From NCBI GenBank assembly GCA_041391765.1, contig JAWKNJ010000032.1, forward strand, positions 1 through 64,000: a stretch of DNA of 64,000 nt, in the 5' to 3' direction. The DNA is from SHAN690 sp041391765. GTDB taxonomy: Bacteria > Bacteroidota > Bacteroidia > Flavobacteriales_G > Salibacteraceae. Within the stretch, counting starts at the first letter, position 1. Each line of letters opens with the position of its first letter. The notes under the pieces are model-generated. The model was not told the DNA's origin, did not search any database, and saw only the letters and a program-made list of their open reading frames with translations. A program made the translations under genes and the position numbers. This document shows, piece by piece, positions 37,397-47,530 of the stretch.

Positions 37397-39805
37397 ATGA
37401 AAAACCTTGCCCTATTGATTTTTCTGCTATTGCCTATTTCCCAGGTATTTGCTCAGAATGCAATCATTAAAGGAAGGGTATTTGACCCCATCAACAATGA
37501 ACCGGTCCCATTCGCGAACGTTGTAATTCAAGGATTGGGAATAGGTTCTGTAACAGACATCGAAGGGGAGTATGAGATTAACAACCTTGATCCAGGTTTG
37601 TATAACGTAGAAGCCTCCTCAGTAGGCTATAAAACGGCTACGGTGTTTGAAGTTCAAACATTCAATAACAAACCTGTTTTTGTGAATATTGAAATGAGTG
37701 AAGATTCACGGATGTTGGAGGAAGTCGAAATCACTGGTTCGGCTTTTGTGAAACGAGAAGAAGCACCTGTTTCCATGAGAACCATTGGTGTTTCTGAAAT
37801 TGAGAGAAACCCTGGTGGAAACCGAGATATATCTAGGGTGATTCAGTCCCTGCCGGGTGTGGCTTCTCCGCCTTCTTTCAGAAATGACATTATCATCAGA
37901 GGAGGTGCTCCGAATGAGAATCGCTTTTATCTGGATGGAATTGAAGTTCCGAACATCAATCATTTTGCCACCCAAGGCGCTTCTGGAGGACCTGTCGGAT
38001 TAATCAATGTTCAATTCATTAGAGAGGTCGAATTTTACTCAGCCGCATTTCCTGCGGACAGAGGGAATGCACTCAGCTCTGTATTTGACTTCTCATTGAA
38101 AGAAGGGAACCCCGAGAAGCTAAAGTCTAACATAACTATCGGGAGCTCGGATTATGGCCTTACACTAGATGGTCCCCTGGGAAAGAAGACCAACTATATT
38201 TTTTCGCTGCGCAGGTCTTACTTGCAGTTCTTATTCACTGCACTTAAACTTCCTTTCCTTCCGATCTACAATGATGGTCAGTATAAAATCAAGCATCGCA
38301 TAAATGCGAAGAATGAGGTCACTCTTCTTGGATTAGGAGCACTTGATCAATTCGAAATCAATGAAAAAGCAAATGATGGTGTAACGGATCAGGAAACGTT
38401 GGAGCGCAATCAATACATATTGGGCAATATCGCAGCAAATGATCAATGGAGTTATACTGTTGGGGCCGCCTACAAGCATTTTGCCGATCACAGCTTTCAG
38501 CAAGTGGTTATTAGCAGGAATCACCTAGACAATCGCGCAAAAAAATATCAGGACAACGATGATAGTTCGGAAGCGAATAAAATTCTAGACTATAGCAGTC
38601 AGGAAATTGAAAACAAGCTAAGACTGGAACATACGTGGAGAAAAGACAGCTGGAAGTGGAATGTTGGTGTTGGCTATGAAAATGCTTTGTACACGAATAG
38701 TACGTTTAGTCGATTTGTAACATCGAATGGATTGGTACAAACAGCAAGTTTCAATTCAGAATTGAACATGAATAAGTACGCAGCCTTTACACAATTGTCT
38801 AAAGCCTTCGTTGCCGATAGGCTTAAGCTTTCATTGGGATTGCGCTCGGATATTTCAGACTATAATTCAGCAATGTTGAATCCCGCAGATCAGATATCAC
38901 CGAGGCTATCTGCTTCCTATGTTTTTGCACCGAAATGGAGCCTTAATGCTAGCGTTGGAAGATTTTACCAGCTTCCGCCTTATACGCTATTAGGATATCG
39001 GGACAATGGAAACAATCTCGTAAATAAGCAAAACGGAGTAACCTACATCCAATGCGATCATTTGGTTGGAGGAGTGGAATTCTTGCCTTATTCGAATACA
39101 AAGATCAGTGTTGAGTCCTTTTACAAGATTTATGATCGCTATCCTTTTCTCACCACGGACAGTATTTCATTAGCGAACCTTGGTAGTGATTTCGGAGTCA
39201 TCGGTAACGAACCTGCTGTTTCAACATCCAAAGGACAGGCCTACGGTTTAGAGTTTTTGATTCAACAAAAACTAACAAAAGGCATCTATGGAATCTTGGC
39301 GGTGACATTGGTGAGAAGCCAGTTTGAAGACAAAAATGGAAAACTTCGACCATCGGCTTGGGATAATGGTCAGGTGATCACTCTCACAGCCGGTAAGAAA
39401 TTTAAGAAAGACTGGGAATTGGGAATGAAATTTAGATACTTAGGTGGTTCCCCATATACTCCATACAACGTTTCGTTATCGTCCAATCGTGTGAATTGGG
39501 ATTTGCGTGGTGTAGGGATATTGGACTATGACCGCTTGAATGAGGAACGAAACGCTGCAGTTCATCAATTGGATGTGCGATTGGATAAGCGCTGGTTCTT
39601 CTCTAAATGGTCACTGGACTTGTATTTTGATGTGCAAAACATTTATAACTATCAGGCACCTTTGGCTCCTTATATCGATGTCGTTCGAGATGTAAATGGT
39701 GATCCTGTAATTTCGTCAACTGATCCAACAGCCTACGAAACCAAGGAGGTGAAGAATTTTTCAGGTACAGTGCTGCCTTCGATTGGAATTATTCTCGAAT
39801 TCTAG
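37397..39805 (+). CDS. TonB-dependent outer-membrane receptor with CarboxypepD-like N-domain
   Basis: ~802 residues from ATG 37397 (MKNLALLIFLLLPISQVFAQ); a longer frame to 37355 precedes the signal peptide. Residues ~22-110: carboxypeptidase-regulatory-like domain (AIIKGRVFDPINNEPVPFAN, SSVGYKTATV). Plug domain: VEITGSAFVKREEAPVSMRT, DISRVIQSLPGV, NDIIIRGGAPNENRFYLDG. The barrel follows, with LGYRDNGNN, KTNYIFSLRRSYLQFLF, GMKFRYLGGSPYTPY and a final beta strand VLPSIGIILEF ending in Phe. Such receptors import siderophores, vitamins or sugars using TonB energy. No SusD-type partner is next to it, so it is not a classic polysaccharide-utilisation locus; ligand unknown. It ends overlapping the PP2C gene. 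Confidence 0.92.
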   Translation: MKNLALLIFLLLPISQVFAQNAIIKGRVFDPINNEPVPFANVVIQGLGIGSVTDIEGEYEINNLDPGLYNVEASSVGYKTATVFEVQTFNNKPVFVNIEMSEDSRMLEEVEITGSAFVKREEAPVSMRTIGVSEIERNPGGNRDISRVIQSLPGVASPPSFRNDIIIRGGAPNENRFYLDGIEVPNINHFATQGASGGPVGLINVQFIREVEFYSAAFPADRGNALSSVFDFSLKEGNPEKLKSNITIGSSDYGLTLDGPLGKKTNYIFSLRRSYLQFLFTALKLPFLPIYNDGQYKIKHRINAKNEVTLLGLGALDQFEINEKANDGVTDQETLERNQYILGNIAANDQWSYTVGAAYKHFADHSFQQVVISRNHLDNRAKKYQDNDDSSEANKILDYSSQEIENKLRLEHTWRKDSWKWNVGVGYENALYTNSTFSRFVTSNGLVQTASFNSELNMNKYAAFTQLSKAFVADRLKLSLGLRSDISDYNSAMLNPADQISPRLSASYVFAPKWSLNASVGRFYQLPPYTLLGYRDNGNNLVNKQNGVTYIQCDHLVGGVEFLPYSNTKISVESFYKIYDRYPFLTTDSISLANLGSDFGVIGNEPAVSTSKGQAYGLEFLIQQKLTKGIYGILAVTLVRSQFEDKNGKLRPSAWDNGQVITLTAGKKFKKDWELGMKFRYLGGSPYTPYNVSLSSNRVNWDLRGVGILDYDRLNEERNAAVHQLDVRLDKRWFFSKWSLDLYFDVQNIYNYQAPLAPYIDVVRDVNGDPVISSTDPTAYETKEVKNFSGTVLPSIGIILEF

Positions 39806-40815
39806 AATCGAACACCGATAACGAGTATGTCGTCAATTTGTTCCTCGTCTCCCATCCATTCCTCGATGCGTGAGTTCAGAATTTCCTTTTGCTGGGCCAT
39901 CGGCTTGTCGTTCACATCAACTAAGAGTTGTTTGAACTGAGAATATTTGAACTTCTTTCCATTTGGTCCACCGAACTGATCGGCATACCCATCGCTGAAG
40001 ATGTAAACAGTGTCATTTTCGCGAACCTCCACCTCATGATTCGTGTAGGGTGTGTCTAAGTTATCTCCAAAGAATCCAACGGGTTGACGATCTCCTCGAA
40101 TCTCCTCGATGTCACCATCGCGCACCATCCAGAATGGATTATTGGCGCCAGCATACTCTATCTTATTACCCTTCTTTGGAATTGACAAAATGGCGATATC
40201 CATTCCGTCCTTGGTTTGCTCACCAGTGTTCGCAGCCGTATTCTGCTTATTGAGCGCATTGATAACTCCGTGCTTCAAGGCTAGTAATATGTCAGAAGGC
40301 TTGTAAATGCCTTTTTCATTCACAATTTCATTTAACAATGAACTTCCAATCATCGACATGAGCGCACCTGGCACTCCGTGACCGGTACAGTCAGCAGCAG
40401 CGATAATAGCACGGTCAGATTTTTCGGTGAACCAATAGAAGTCACCACTAACTATGTCCTTAGGACGGAAAAGAACAAGACTATTCTTCAAGGCGTTGTC
40501 AATCTCCATCTTACTAGGGAGAATGGCCTCCTGAATGCGTTTGGCATAAAGAATACTGTCCTTAACTTGTTCGTAAAGTTCAGCAATTTGCTCGCTCTGC
40601 TTTTCAATCTCTTCTTTTTGTCTTACAACTTCTGCAGTGCGCTCCCTTACTTTTTCCTCCATGTCTTCGGAGTACTCTTTAAGGTTTTTACGCATCAATA
40701 AAAGCGATTGACCAAGTTCATCTTGATCGCTCAAAGGAGTATATTCTGCAGTGTAGGCCCCAGAACCGATTCGATATCGAAAGTCTTTCGTTCTGCGAAG
40801 ACCAGTGACAACCAC
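39802..40815 (-). CDS. HAMP-linked PP2C/SpoIIE-type serine phosphatase, C-terminal part
   Basis: 337 residues. A HAMP remainder and coiled coil (LRRTKDFRYRIGSGAYTAEY, DQDELGQSLLLMRKNLKEY, DMEEKVRERTAEVVRQKEE) lead into a SpoIIE/PP2C phosphatase domain: SLVLFRPKDIVSGDFYWFTE, ADCTGHGVPGALMSMIG, DGMDIAILSI, YIFSDGYADQFGGPNGKKF. Metal-binding Asp residues D..DxTGHG are present. In Bacteroidota such proteins dephosphorylate regulators in response to signals sensed by an N-terminal periplasmic domain. The start at 40815 is not the true N-terminus: in another frame the upstream sequence reads GEMANA, then HAMP, TM2 and a periplasmic domain. See the disrupted region 40816-41600. Confidence 0.82.
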   Translation of the reverse strand: MVVTGLRRTKDFRYRIGSGAYTAEYTPLSDQDELGQSLLLMRKNLKEYSEDMEEKVRERTAEVVRQKEEIEKQSEQIAELYEQVKDSILYAKRIQEAILPSKMEIDNALKNSLVLFRPKDIVSGDFYWFTEKSDRAIIAAADCTGHGVPGALMSMIGSSLLNEIVNEKGIYKPSDILLALKHGVINALNKQNTAANTGEQTKDGMDIAILSIPKKGNKIEYAGANNPFWMVRDGDIEEIRGDRQPVGFFGDNLDTPYTNHEVEVRENDTVYIFSDGYADQFGGPNGKKFKYSQFKQLLVDVNDKPMAQQKEILNSRIEEWMGDEEQIDDILVIGVRF

Positions 40816-41600
40816 GTTTCAAGAAGCATTTGCCATTTCACTAACTACTCACCGCTACAGGGAATCCATGATTTAGGGAAGATTCCTTGCATTAAGGTCA
40901 AGCAGAACAAGACGCAGTTTTCTTACCGGAGAGACGATTGTTCTGTGTAGTGAAAATGCTATTACGATACCGGCAAGGGTTAGTGCTATACCAAGGTTTA
41001 TGATGTGCGCCTGTACATATTGAAACTGGCTTACCATTTGAGCTTGTGATGACCTGAGTGCGTTCTTGTATGCGATCAAATGGTTGTGAGAACGTCAATG
41101 ATCTTATCATATTTGCATATCAATACTCACCTTCTTCAACCATCGATTTCTAGAATTCCAAAAATCTGGGTAAATGCATCACGTGATAACTTCTTCGATG
41201 CTTTTTCCGACAACCTTCTTGTTTAACGAAATCGTGATTACTCCAGCATTTCATCTGTTATACAGTTCACTGACGAATCAGAGTTATTTCTTAATTTAGC
41301 AGCCAAAGACTAAAGTTCAAGCTTTAATTCGGGATATCTGGGAAGTTGTCACGCCAATTGTAATACTTGTCTTCAAATCGGCAGTTTCTGATGACACCAA
41401 ACGTTGATGTACATTTTTGAGCGTACGATCGATCACTCTGGCCTTCTAACTTCAGCGATGGGCGGTTGCATATCTGTGATCTCTTCTCATTGATCTTGCG
41501 GCTTTCCAACGAACGTCGTTAGTGATGTGGAAGGCAACACTGTCGCTACGATGACTACTTCAAGTGAAGCCAAGACTTATCTTTCGGCCAATACTAAAGT
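40816..41600 (-). pseudogene. Disrupted N-terminal half (sensor, TM, HAMP) of the PP2C protein
   Basis: Pieces in different frames assemble into one protein. 41079-40873 reads ...SQFQYVQAHIINLGIALT, a TM helix, then LHRTIVSPVRKLRLVLLDL, the start of a HAMP domain. Further down in another frame come GEMANA and LRRTKDF, joining 40815. Further upstream (41640-41540) SIGRKISLGFT opens a first TM segment, and its continuation with ATVLPSTSLTTFV lies in another frame. Hence a periplasmic sensor of ~150 residues between two TMs, then HAMP, coiled coil and phosphatase. Frame changes occur every ~100-200 bases. The protein is recognisable but not translatable as given. Confidence 0.6.
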
Positions 41601-42488
41601 TTCTGAAAACATCTGAATCTCTGCGATTAGTTACCTTTGTTCCCTGAAGTTTTTCCAAATCCTTGCTTGTAATATTCCGACTTCTCAATGTCGTTATAAT
41701 TGAAGTGCCAATACCTGAGACCTTGCTGTGGTCTCTCTTTGGGACTGCTGTAAGCTTCTTGCTATTGTAGGCAATGCTTTTGAATAATTCCATCACCTTC
41801 TTCTGAATTGTGAACAACCTTCTCGAAAGGAAGTCTGCGCAATCCATTATTAATGATGTTCACACCTTTGGTTGTAGTGAATAGCGTTGTAGGCTTGCAA
41901 CTTCATTGTTGCTACCTAACCGCAATTACCTCCTTGATAAGTTTTGCGATTTCTTTACTCAACGCTTTCTGCATCGGTGTTAACATTAGTCAAGGTTGTC
42001 GCGCATGATAGAGTACTTCTGAAGCCTTGTGCTTCCTGAATTTCTTCATATCATGTGCTGTAAAGTCCATTTCTGGACTCGTAATTTTTGGAATCTCCTT
42101 GTAGCGCTTATAGTATCGTTCAGCCGTTTCGATATTAGTGCTCCAGAGCAAACAGAGCATCAGCTTAGAAAGGTAGAGGCAAGGTATTTCAAAGATTGTT
42201 TGCTAAATCCAGTAAACTCATTGTTTATCCAATTCCAATCGTCTTCAACATGCCCATTGTCGTAAACCGTATTCATTTCCATCTGAGCTCTGCTTGTCCT
42301 CCCTTTAAACAGTCCGCTAGATATCCGAAATACCAAGTTTTAGATAATCATGAATGCAGCTTCATCGGCAGATGCCACTTCAATGAGTTTGCTTTGACCA
42401 AGTCTTTGTTCTGATATGCGCGCAAAGCCAATGCGACACGCCACCGATCAAGCTGAGCTCCTGCCCGACTGAGCCATCAGAACAAAGA
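41601..42488 (-). other. Interrupted, unresolved stretch between the sensor and YfiR-like remnants
   Basis: No open frame longer than ~95 codons. The minus-strand piece at 41847-41560 encodes SIGRKISLGFT at its end and a helical, Lys/Glu-rich region (MDCADFLSRRLFTIQKKVME...) before it, perhaps continuing the sensor domain. Other fragments show helical, charged residues consistent with a sensor four-helix bundle, but I could not assemble a protein. Nothing else is identifiable. Confidence 0.4.
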
Positions 42489-43032
42489 CTAATACGTGGA
42501 AAGTAAGAGTCTTCTCATGGCGTTAATTGATAACCGAAGTTGTAGCGTTTGCCATTGCCATTGACCAACTTGGTCTCGAAATAGCTTGCGGTTCATTTCA
42601 TATTTTAGAGAGCACGCGACAATGAAATTGATCGCGAATAATTCAGCAATCCGATCCTTCAGCATCGACAAGCATTTGTATTGTTTCTGCTTTATTGACG
42701 GTTCAATCTCACCTGAAGATCCACCAACATAAATGACGACATTTTTGAAACTTTGTAGTAGTGCCGCCAAATCGCTTAACAATAACCTTTGGCTATTCAC
42801 GCTCTTGTTCTTTGCCGCTATTTCACTTTTAGCCAAGTCATCATCATTTACAACTCCAATAACGAAATCTCCTTGTAATCTGCCGGCCACTGGTCGATGA
42901 TTGTAAACTCTTTCTGTAGACGGAAAAGGCTTTGAATTTCGCCGCACGATATTCACCGAGGTGTTCATGGTTTGAGCACCCAAGAATCCGGTAATACCAC
43001 TAGAGAACAATAAGTAGGTATAGTCTCTTCAT
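42489..43032 (-). pseudogene. Disrupted YfiR-like (DUF4154) periplasmic protein
   Basis: Starts at ATG 43032 (MKRLYLLIVL then a stop), and continues in another frame as SGITGFLGAQTMNTSVN, a likely signal peptide plus mature N-terminus. The main frame reads RPVAGRLQGDFVIGVVNDDD, KNKSVNSQRL and VIYVGGSSGEIE, which match YfiR/DUF4154 proteins (GDFVIGVxGDDxx, KTVNGR, HxxFISSS-like). Near the end the frame appears to shift again. In Pseudomonas YfiR is a periplasmic repressor of a diguanylate cyclase; in Bacteroidota the DUF4154 gene often sits next to a HAMP sensor, as here. Either a damaged gene or one with sequencing errors. Confidence 0.55.
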
Positions 43033-43133
43033 CAAAATTCCGCGCAAAGGAGAGCAAACACCAATCTAACTTTATGAGAGGCCCAATTTAGAAATATCAC
43101 TAATCTACTACCAACCATATTATTGATGTTCAA

Positions 43134-43297
43134 TCATTTTGTCAGTCGGATTTCAACCCTTCTATTTTGCCTTTTTCAATCGGGCAGGGTAGTCGGCGCA
43201 AGGCAAGCAATCCGCCAAGGGGACGCTTTCCGGTGCCATACTATGTTGATTCGCCTGGAGTTACACCTTTGTAATCATTAGGTTTCCTTTAATGTTT
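43134..43297 (-). pseudogene. Out-of-frame C-terminal end of the giant OmpA protein
   Basis: The frame at 43298 stops early, but sequence just downstream reads, across frames, ITKGVTPG, YGTGKRPLGG / PLADCLPCADYPARLKKAK and finally VEIRLTK followed by TGA at 43136-43134. This is the second half of an OmpA-like domain (the usual NRRVEIRL end). Two or more base changes are needed. The intended stop is therefore probably 43134. Confidence 0.5.
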
Positions 43298-46200
43298 TCA
43301 GAACGCAGTTGAAATGCGTTGGTTGGATGAGTAGGCTCCCATGTGTCCGCATATCCATCCAATACTACCTTCCATGTTGGATTTTCGTTCATCAAACGGG
43401 ATCAAATGGAAAACAGGGTTCTGACCTTCTTCTGCCAGGCAGAAGCCATTCATTGAATCTAGGATACCACGTAGTTTCGGAGTGGATGGCATATTGGATA
43501 CGTCAACAATGCTGAGCTCAGTCCTTTGATTTTTAGCGCGATCAGCTTCTGAACATGGGTTACCCTCTGAACAATCGACCACAGGTTTATCGTGTTCCCA
43601 ATTCTGAACATAGAGTCGATCGGAACTAATTCCATACGCGTTCAAATACCGAACAATACTTACGGAACGAAGTGCAGAGTATGATCTCAACCCAGTCATT
43701 TCACTCTGATCAGAGTGGGATTGAATATGAAGGTATCGCCCTTCGTCTGCCTGCATTGATTTTACAATGGAGGCCAACAAACTCGAATCGTCCGCGCTAA
43801 GGATGTAACGCTTGTATTCAAAATAGACCAGATTGTCTGCGGACTTCAGTGGCTTGGTGTTCTTAGGAACTTTATACTTATTACCATCCAGTTTGTAGTC
43901 ATCGGCTTCTGCTAAGGCTAATTGATACTCGTCCCGTGCTAACTTATTCCAAACGAATTCACCATCGGATTGATCAATCTCACTGATTTTGTTTCCGTTT
44001 TTGTCAAGTAAAGCAAACGTGGCGTTGTCGTTATCGTCAGCCAGTCGGATAGAATAAGTTCCATCAGCTGATAGTTTTTTAAATTGAAACTTACCCTCTT
44101 CATCAATCACTGCTTCATCGATCACAATTCCGTTAGCATCATAGGCATAAACCTTCATCCCCTTTTGGTAATCACCAGGTAGCTTTTTGTATACCTGACC
44201 GTAAAGCTTGTTTGAGCTTTGGTCAGTTTCGTCAAGACGACCTAACTCTGAGGCAGCTTCAAGGATGATTTTTGAATATTCAAATGCGTTTGTTTCATCC
44301 AAGGTTATCAGTCCGTCAAATTGACCTTCGTAATTATAGAAGCCAACCATCATCTCACTGTCGTCCTCATCCATTACGCGAAGCGTGAAGTCTTCTTGTC
44401 GATTGAGACGCGAGAACTTGAAATTTCCTTCTCTATCTGTATAGGCCGAGTCGAGTACATTACCATGTTCATCAACTGCGAAGACGAGAATACCTTCCTT
44501 GTAGTCACCGGGTAACTTTTTGTAAACCATTCCGGAAACTAGCTCTTCCTTCAAGCTACCTTCATCTTCGGCAGCCACTTGGAATAAAATTGCTTCTTCG
44601 GACCCAAGTTTCTGATAAACGTAGGATGCTAATTCTTCTAACCGAAGTTCATCCACCAAGTTTCCTTTCGTATCAAAAATGCTTACTTGTAATTCACCTT
44701 GATCTTGCTCTTCAACGTTGAATGTGTATTGCTGATCAGGCTTGAGTTTAGTGAACTTGAAGTTGCCACTCGCGTCTGCAACAACCGTTTCAATTACTCG
44801 ACCTTTGTCGTCCAAAGCCACTATGGTTAATCCGTCCTTGTAGTCACCCGGAAGTTTTCTGAATACCTGTCCGTAAATACCATATTGATCAAGCTTGGTA
44901 TCGACCTCACTCAATAGGTTAGGGCTATATTCTTCGGCAGATAGCGAAGTAAAAGCGAAGTGCTTTTCAGCATCTTTTTGAGCAAAGACTACCTTCTCTC
45001 CATTTTCATTGATTAGATAAATGTTCAACTGTCCAGGAAGTTTCGAAACGGAGTCTGGCAGGATGAAATTGAACTTTTGGTTTGCTGCAATTCGTCCGAA
45101 ATCAAAGTAGCCTTCACCACTTGACTTGGAGGCGCGGAGATGCGCATTGGATGAGTCAACCATCATCAAACGAATGTTTTTGACCGGTTGGCCTTCGTAT
45201 TCTACATATCCTCGAGTCGGAACTTCATTCTTCATTTCGCTCAGCCGAGCAGCAACCATTCTCTCCAAGTGAAAAAGGTTGTTTCCACTATCCGCAACAG
45301 CCGTCACACCAATGTCATCTTCATAATATACAGTAGACTTCCTGATAATAGAATCCTTGTCAATAAGTTTAATCGTGTAATGCTGTGTCTTAGAAAGGTT
45401 TGTGAACTCATACATCCCGATACTATCTGTTTGTATTTCATCGATGATGTTGCCTTCTTCATCCAAAATCATTAAGGTCATTCCACTGACATTATCCGTA
45501 GGTAGCATGCTATAGAGTTGGCCAAAAATTTCATAAGAGCCAAGGCTATTGTCTTCCTCATCCAATAGGGCCATAGAGTCGAACTCATCCTTCGGAAGGG
45601 TAGTGAATTTGAACTCACTTTCATTCAAACGATCAAGGATCAAAACCTTTTCTCCGGATTCGTTAACAAGAAATATAGATGCCTCTGCGAGTTCATACTT
45701 AGGAATATTAGCTACCTCTACTTTGTAGTTCTTGTTAGTCGGTAGTTGAGTGAAAACAAAGTTTCCAACGCTGTCGGTATAGACCTCCTCTAGCAGATTG
45801 TCCTCCTCATCCAGCAGACGCAGCATAATTCCATCTTTTGGAATCTTACTATACTCAAATACACCATTTACTGCCACACGATCCTGATCGTCAGGATCCG
45901 CAACTTTTATGAATTGATAAATGTCATCCTTGCCCTGTCCACCATCTCTTTCAGACGAAAAATACCCTCGATTTTGATTGTAAAATGTGATGCCGAAATC
46001 ATCACCTTCACTGTTTACAGGTGATTTCAAGTTAATGGGTTGTGTCCAACTACCGTCCACCAAGTGTGATTCAAAAATGTCAAGCCCGCCATAACCGGCA
46101 TGTCCGTTTGATGCAAAATAGAGGTGAGTGGCAGATCTGGCGTAAGGGAATACCTCGTTCAACTCTGTGTTTACTGAACCATTGAGCAAGCTTGGATCTC

Positions 46201-47158
46201 CCCAACCGCCTGCGTTTCGCTTCATGATGTAGATGTCCATGCCCCCAACGCCACCAGGCATGTCAGAGACAAAGAACAGAGTGTTTCCATCAGGCGAGAT
46301 GGAAGCGTGAGCCACTGAAAAAGTGTCCGCGTTAGCTACAGGGAGTAATTGCGGCTTATCCAGCCGTTTACCTTTAATAATTTCGGCAACGTAAGTTTTG
46401 AGACGGGGGACATCATCTCTTTTACCAGAGGAACCAACCTCTGTAAAGATCGCCTGATGGTTAACAGTGTCAATCGTAATGGGCCCAACATGGTAATCAC
46501 CGTAAAGTCGTGAAAGGAAATTTTTCGGGCGATTAAACTCCAAGCCGTGTTCGTCTTTAAATTCGGAGTAGAAAACAGCGAGATAGGGAAGGTTTGACCA
46601 TCCCGATGAATTATCATTTACCAAGTCTTGATTGCGTTCGGTGGTGAATGCAATTCCGTTTTGATAAACGACAGGAGCAAAGTCTGAGAATTCGGAATTT
46701 AGCCCTGAAACCGACTTCACGTCATAAGATTGAGGGGCGTGTGACCATGCTTCTACCTCGCGAAGAGACTGCATCATAGTTCTGACTACGAAGCTTTCCG
46801 GCTCCATTTGCAGGTACCGTTCGAATTGCTTTCTGGCCTCCGTAGACTTGCCATTTTTAACCAGCACTTGCCCATAATTCACAAATCCATTGCTGGTCAG
46901 ACCTCCATAAATGTCGGCTCTTTCATAGTTCAATTCAGCTTTTGGAAAGTCGCGTAGTTTTCGATAAACATTTCCAAGGTTTTCATAGGAGGCCCCATCC
47001 TCACTATTTTTTTTGAGATGTTTCTCAAATGCTCGAGCGGCATCTGCGTAGCGCTGCTTCTCCATCAGATCGATGGCTTTTTTCTGCGCAAATGCACCAG
47101 TGCCGCCAATGAGCAACATGGTAAAAAGGCTGATTATGTGGGATTTAAGGGTGGGCAA
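43298..47158 (-). CDS. Giant TPR/PD40/CNA-B-repeat/OmpA protein of the fibre module
   Basis: 1286 residues. Signal peptide MPTLKSHIISLFTMLLIGGTGAFA, QKK. TPR helices (~25-120: AARAFEKHLKKNSEDGASYE, FPKAELNYERADIYGG). PD40 strands (IAFTTERNQ, NTLFFVSDMPGGVGGMDIY, THLYFASNGHAGYGGLDIFE, RGYFSSERDGGQGKDDIY). Six ~100-residue CNA-B-like repeats, three with the core YGQVYKKLPGDYxxGM-VxAxDxxG. An OmpA domain (YFEYKRYILSADDSSLLAS, IQSHSDQSEMTGLRSY, RAKNQRTELSIV) ends near residue 1220; the tail is frameshifted. It probably spans from the periplasm to peptidoglycan to anchor the surface fibres or the PorP/SprF protein encoded just upstream. Confidence 0.87.
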   Translation of the reverse strand: MPTLKSHIISLFTMLLIGGTGAFAQKKAIDLMEKQRYADAARAFEKHLKKNSEDGASYENLGNVYRKLRDFPKAELNYERADIYGGLTSNGFVNYGQVLVKNGKSTEARKQFERYLQMEPESFVVRTMMQSLREVEAWSHAPQSYDVKSVSGLNSEFSDFAPVVYQNGIAFTTERNQDLVNDNSSGWSNLPYLAVFYSEFKDEHGLEFNRPKNFLSRLYGDYHVGPITIDTVNHQAIFTEVGSSGKRDDVPRLKTYVAEIIKGKRLDKPQLLPVANADTFSVAHASISPDGNTLFFVSDMPGGVGGMDIYIMKRNAGGWGDPSLLNGSVNTELNEVFPYARSATHLYFASNGHAGYGGLDIFESHLVDGSWTQPINLKSPVNSEGDDFGITFYNQNRGYFSSERDGGQGKDDIYQFIKVADPDDQDRVAVNGVFEYSKIPKDGIMLRLLDEEDNLLEEVYTDSVGNFVFTQLPTNKNYKVEVANIPKYELAEASIFLVNESGEKVLILDRLNESEFKFTTLPKDEFDSMALLDEEDNSLGSYEIFGQLYSMLPTDNVSGMTLMILDEEGNIIDEIQTDSIGMYEFTNLSKTQHYTIKLIDKDSIIRKSTVYYEDDIGVTAVADSGNNLFHLERMVAARLSEMKNEVPTRGYVEYEGQPVKNIRLMMVDSSNAHLRASKSSGEGYFDFGRIAANQKFNFILPDSVSKLPGQLNIYLINENGEKVVFAQKDAEKHFAFTSLSAEEYSPNLLSEVDTKLDQYGIYGQVFRKLPGDYKDGLTIVALDDKGRVIETVVADASGNFKFTKLKPDQQYTFNVEEQDQGELQVSIFDTKGNLVDELRLEELASYVYQKLGSEEAILFQVAAEDEGSLKEELVSGMVYKKLPGDYKEGILVFAVDEHGNVLDSAYTDREGNFKFSRLNRQEDFTLRVMDEDDSEMMVGFYNYEGQFDGLITLDETNAFEYSKIILEAASELGRLDETDQSSNKLYGQVYKKLPGDYQKGMKVYAYDANGIVIDEAVIDEEGKFQFKKLSADGTYSIRLADDNDNATFALLDKNGNKISEIDQSDGEFVWNKLARDEYQLALAEADDYKLDGNKYKVPKNTKPLKSADNLVYFEYKRYILSADDSSLLASIVKSMQADEGRYLHIQSHSDQSEMTGLRSYSALRSVSIVRYLNAYGISSDRLYVQNWEHDKPVVDCSEGNPCSEADRAKNQRTELSIVDVSNMPSTPKLRGILDSMNGFCLAEEGQNPVFHLIPFDERKSNMEGSIGWICGHMGAYSSNQRISTAF

Positions 47159-47163
47159 GGGTT

Positions 47164-47530
47164 TTAGAAGTACCGAGGTGAAACGAATGAAGATTTGCGC
47201 GAACCAAAATCATAGCCGAGGAACAATTCGTGGCTTGTTCCCTGCGATCCTAGTTTAAGCTGGTTTAACGGATAGTCGAACGAATAGCCGACCCTTAGTT
47301 TTCGATTGAATACGTACTCAAATATTAAAATAGTCTACAGACCGGGCGGTCGTGCTGTCACCCCATCCATAATTTATTGTTCAGGAGCACGCTCATATTC
47401 AAATCAAATGTTCCAAGGATACAACCTGCCTGCTTATAAAGTATACTTGGTTTCAGTGTGACTGTTTGGCTTAGAATAAATGCACGTCCTGCTGTCACTG
47501 ATAGGTGTCTAAACTGCTTAAACCGATGGG
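47164..47530 (-). pseudogene. Frameshifted C-terminal half of the PorP/SprF protein
   Basis: Minus-strand pieces in several frames read MVAHRFKQFRHLSVTAGRAF, TLKPSILYKAG, RVGYSFDYPLNQLKLGSQG, SHELFLGYDFGSRKSSFVSP and RYF before TAA 47166-47164. These match the end of PorP/SprF proteins (GYSFDYP...LxxxSHEFxLGY). At least three indels are needed between 47230 and 47530. No other gene is visible here. Confidence 0.6.
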
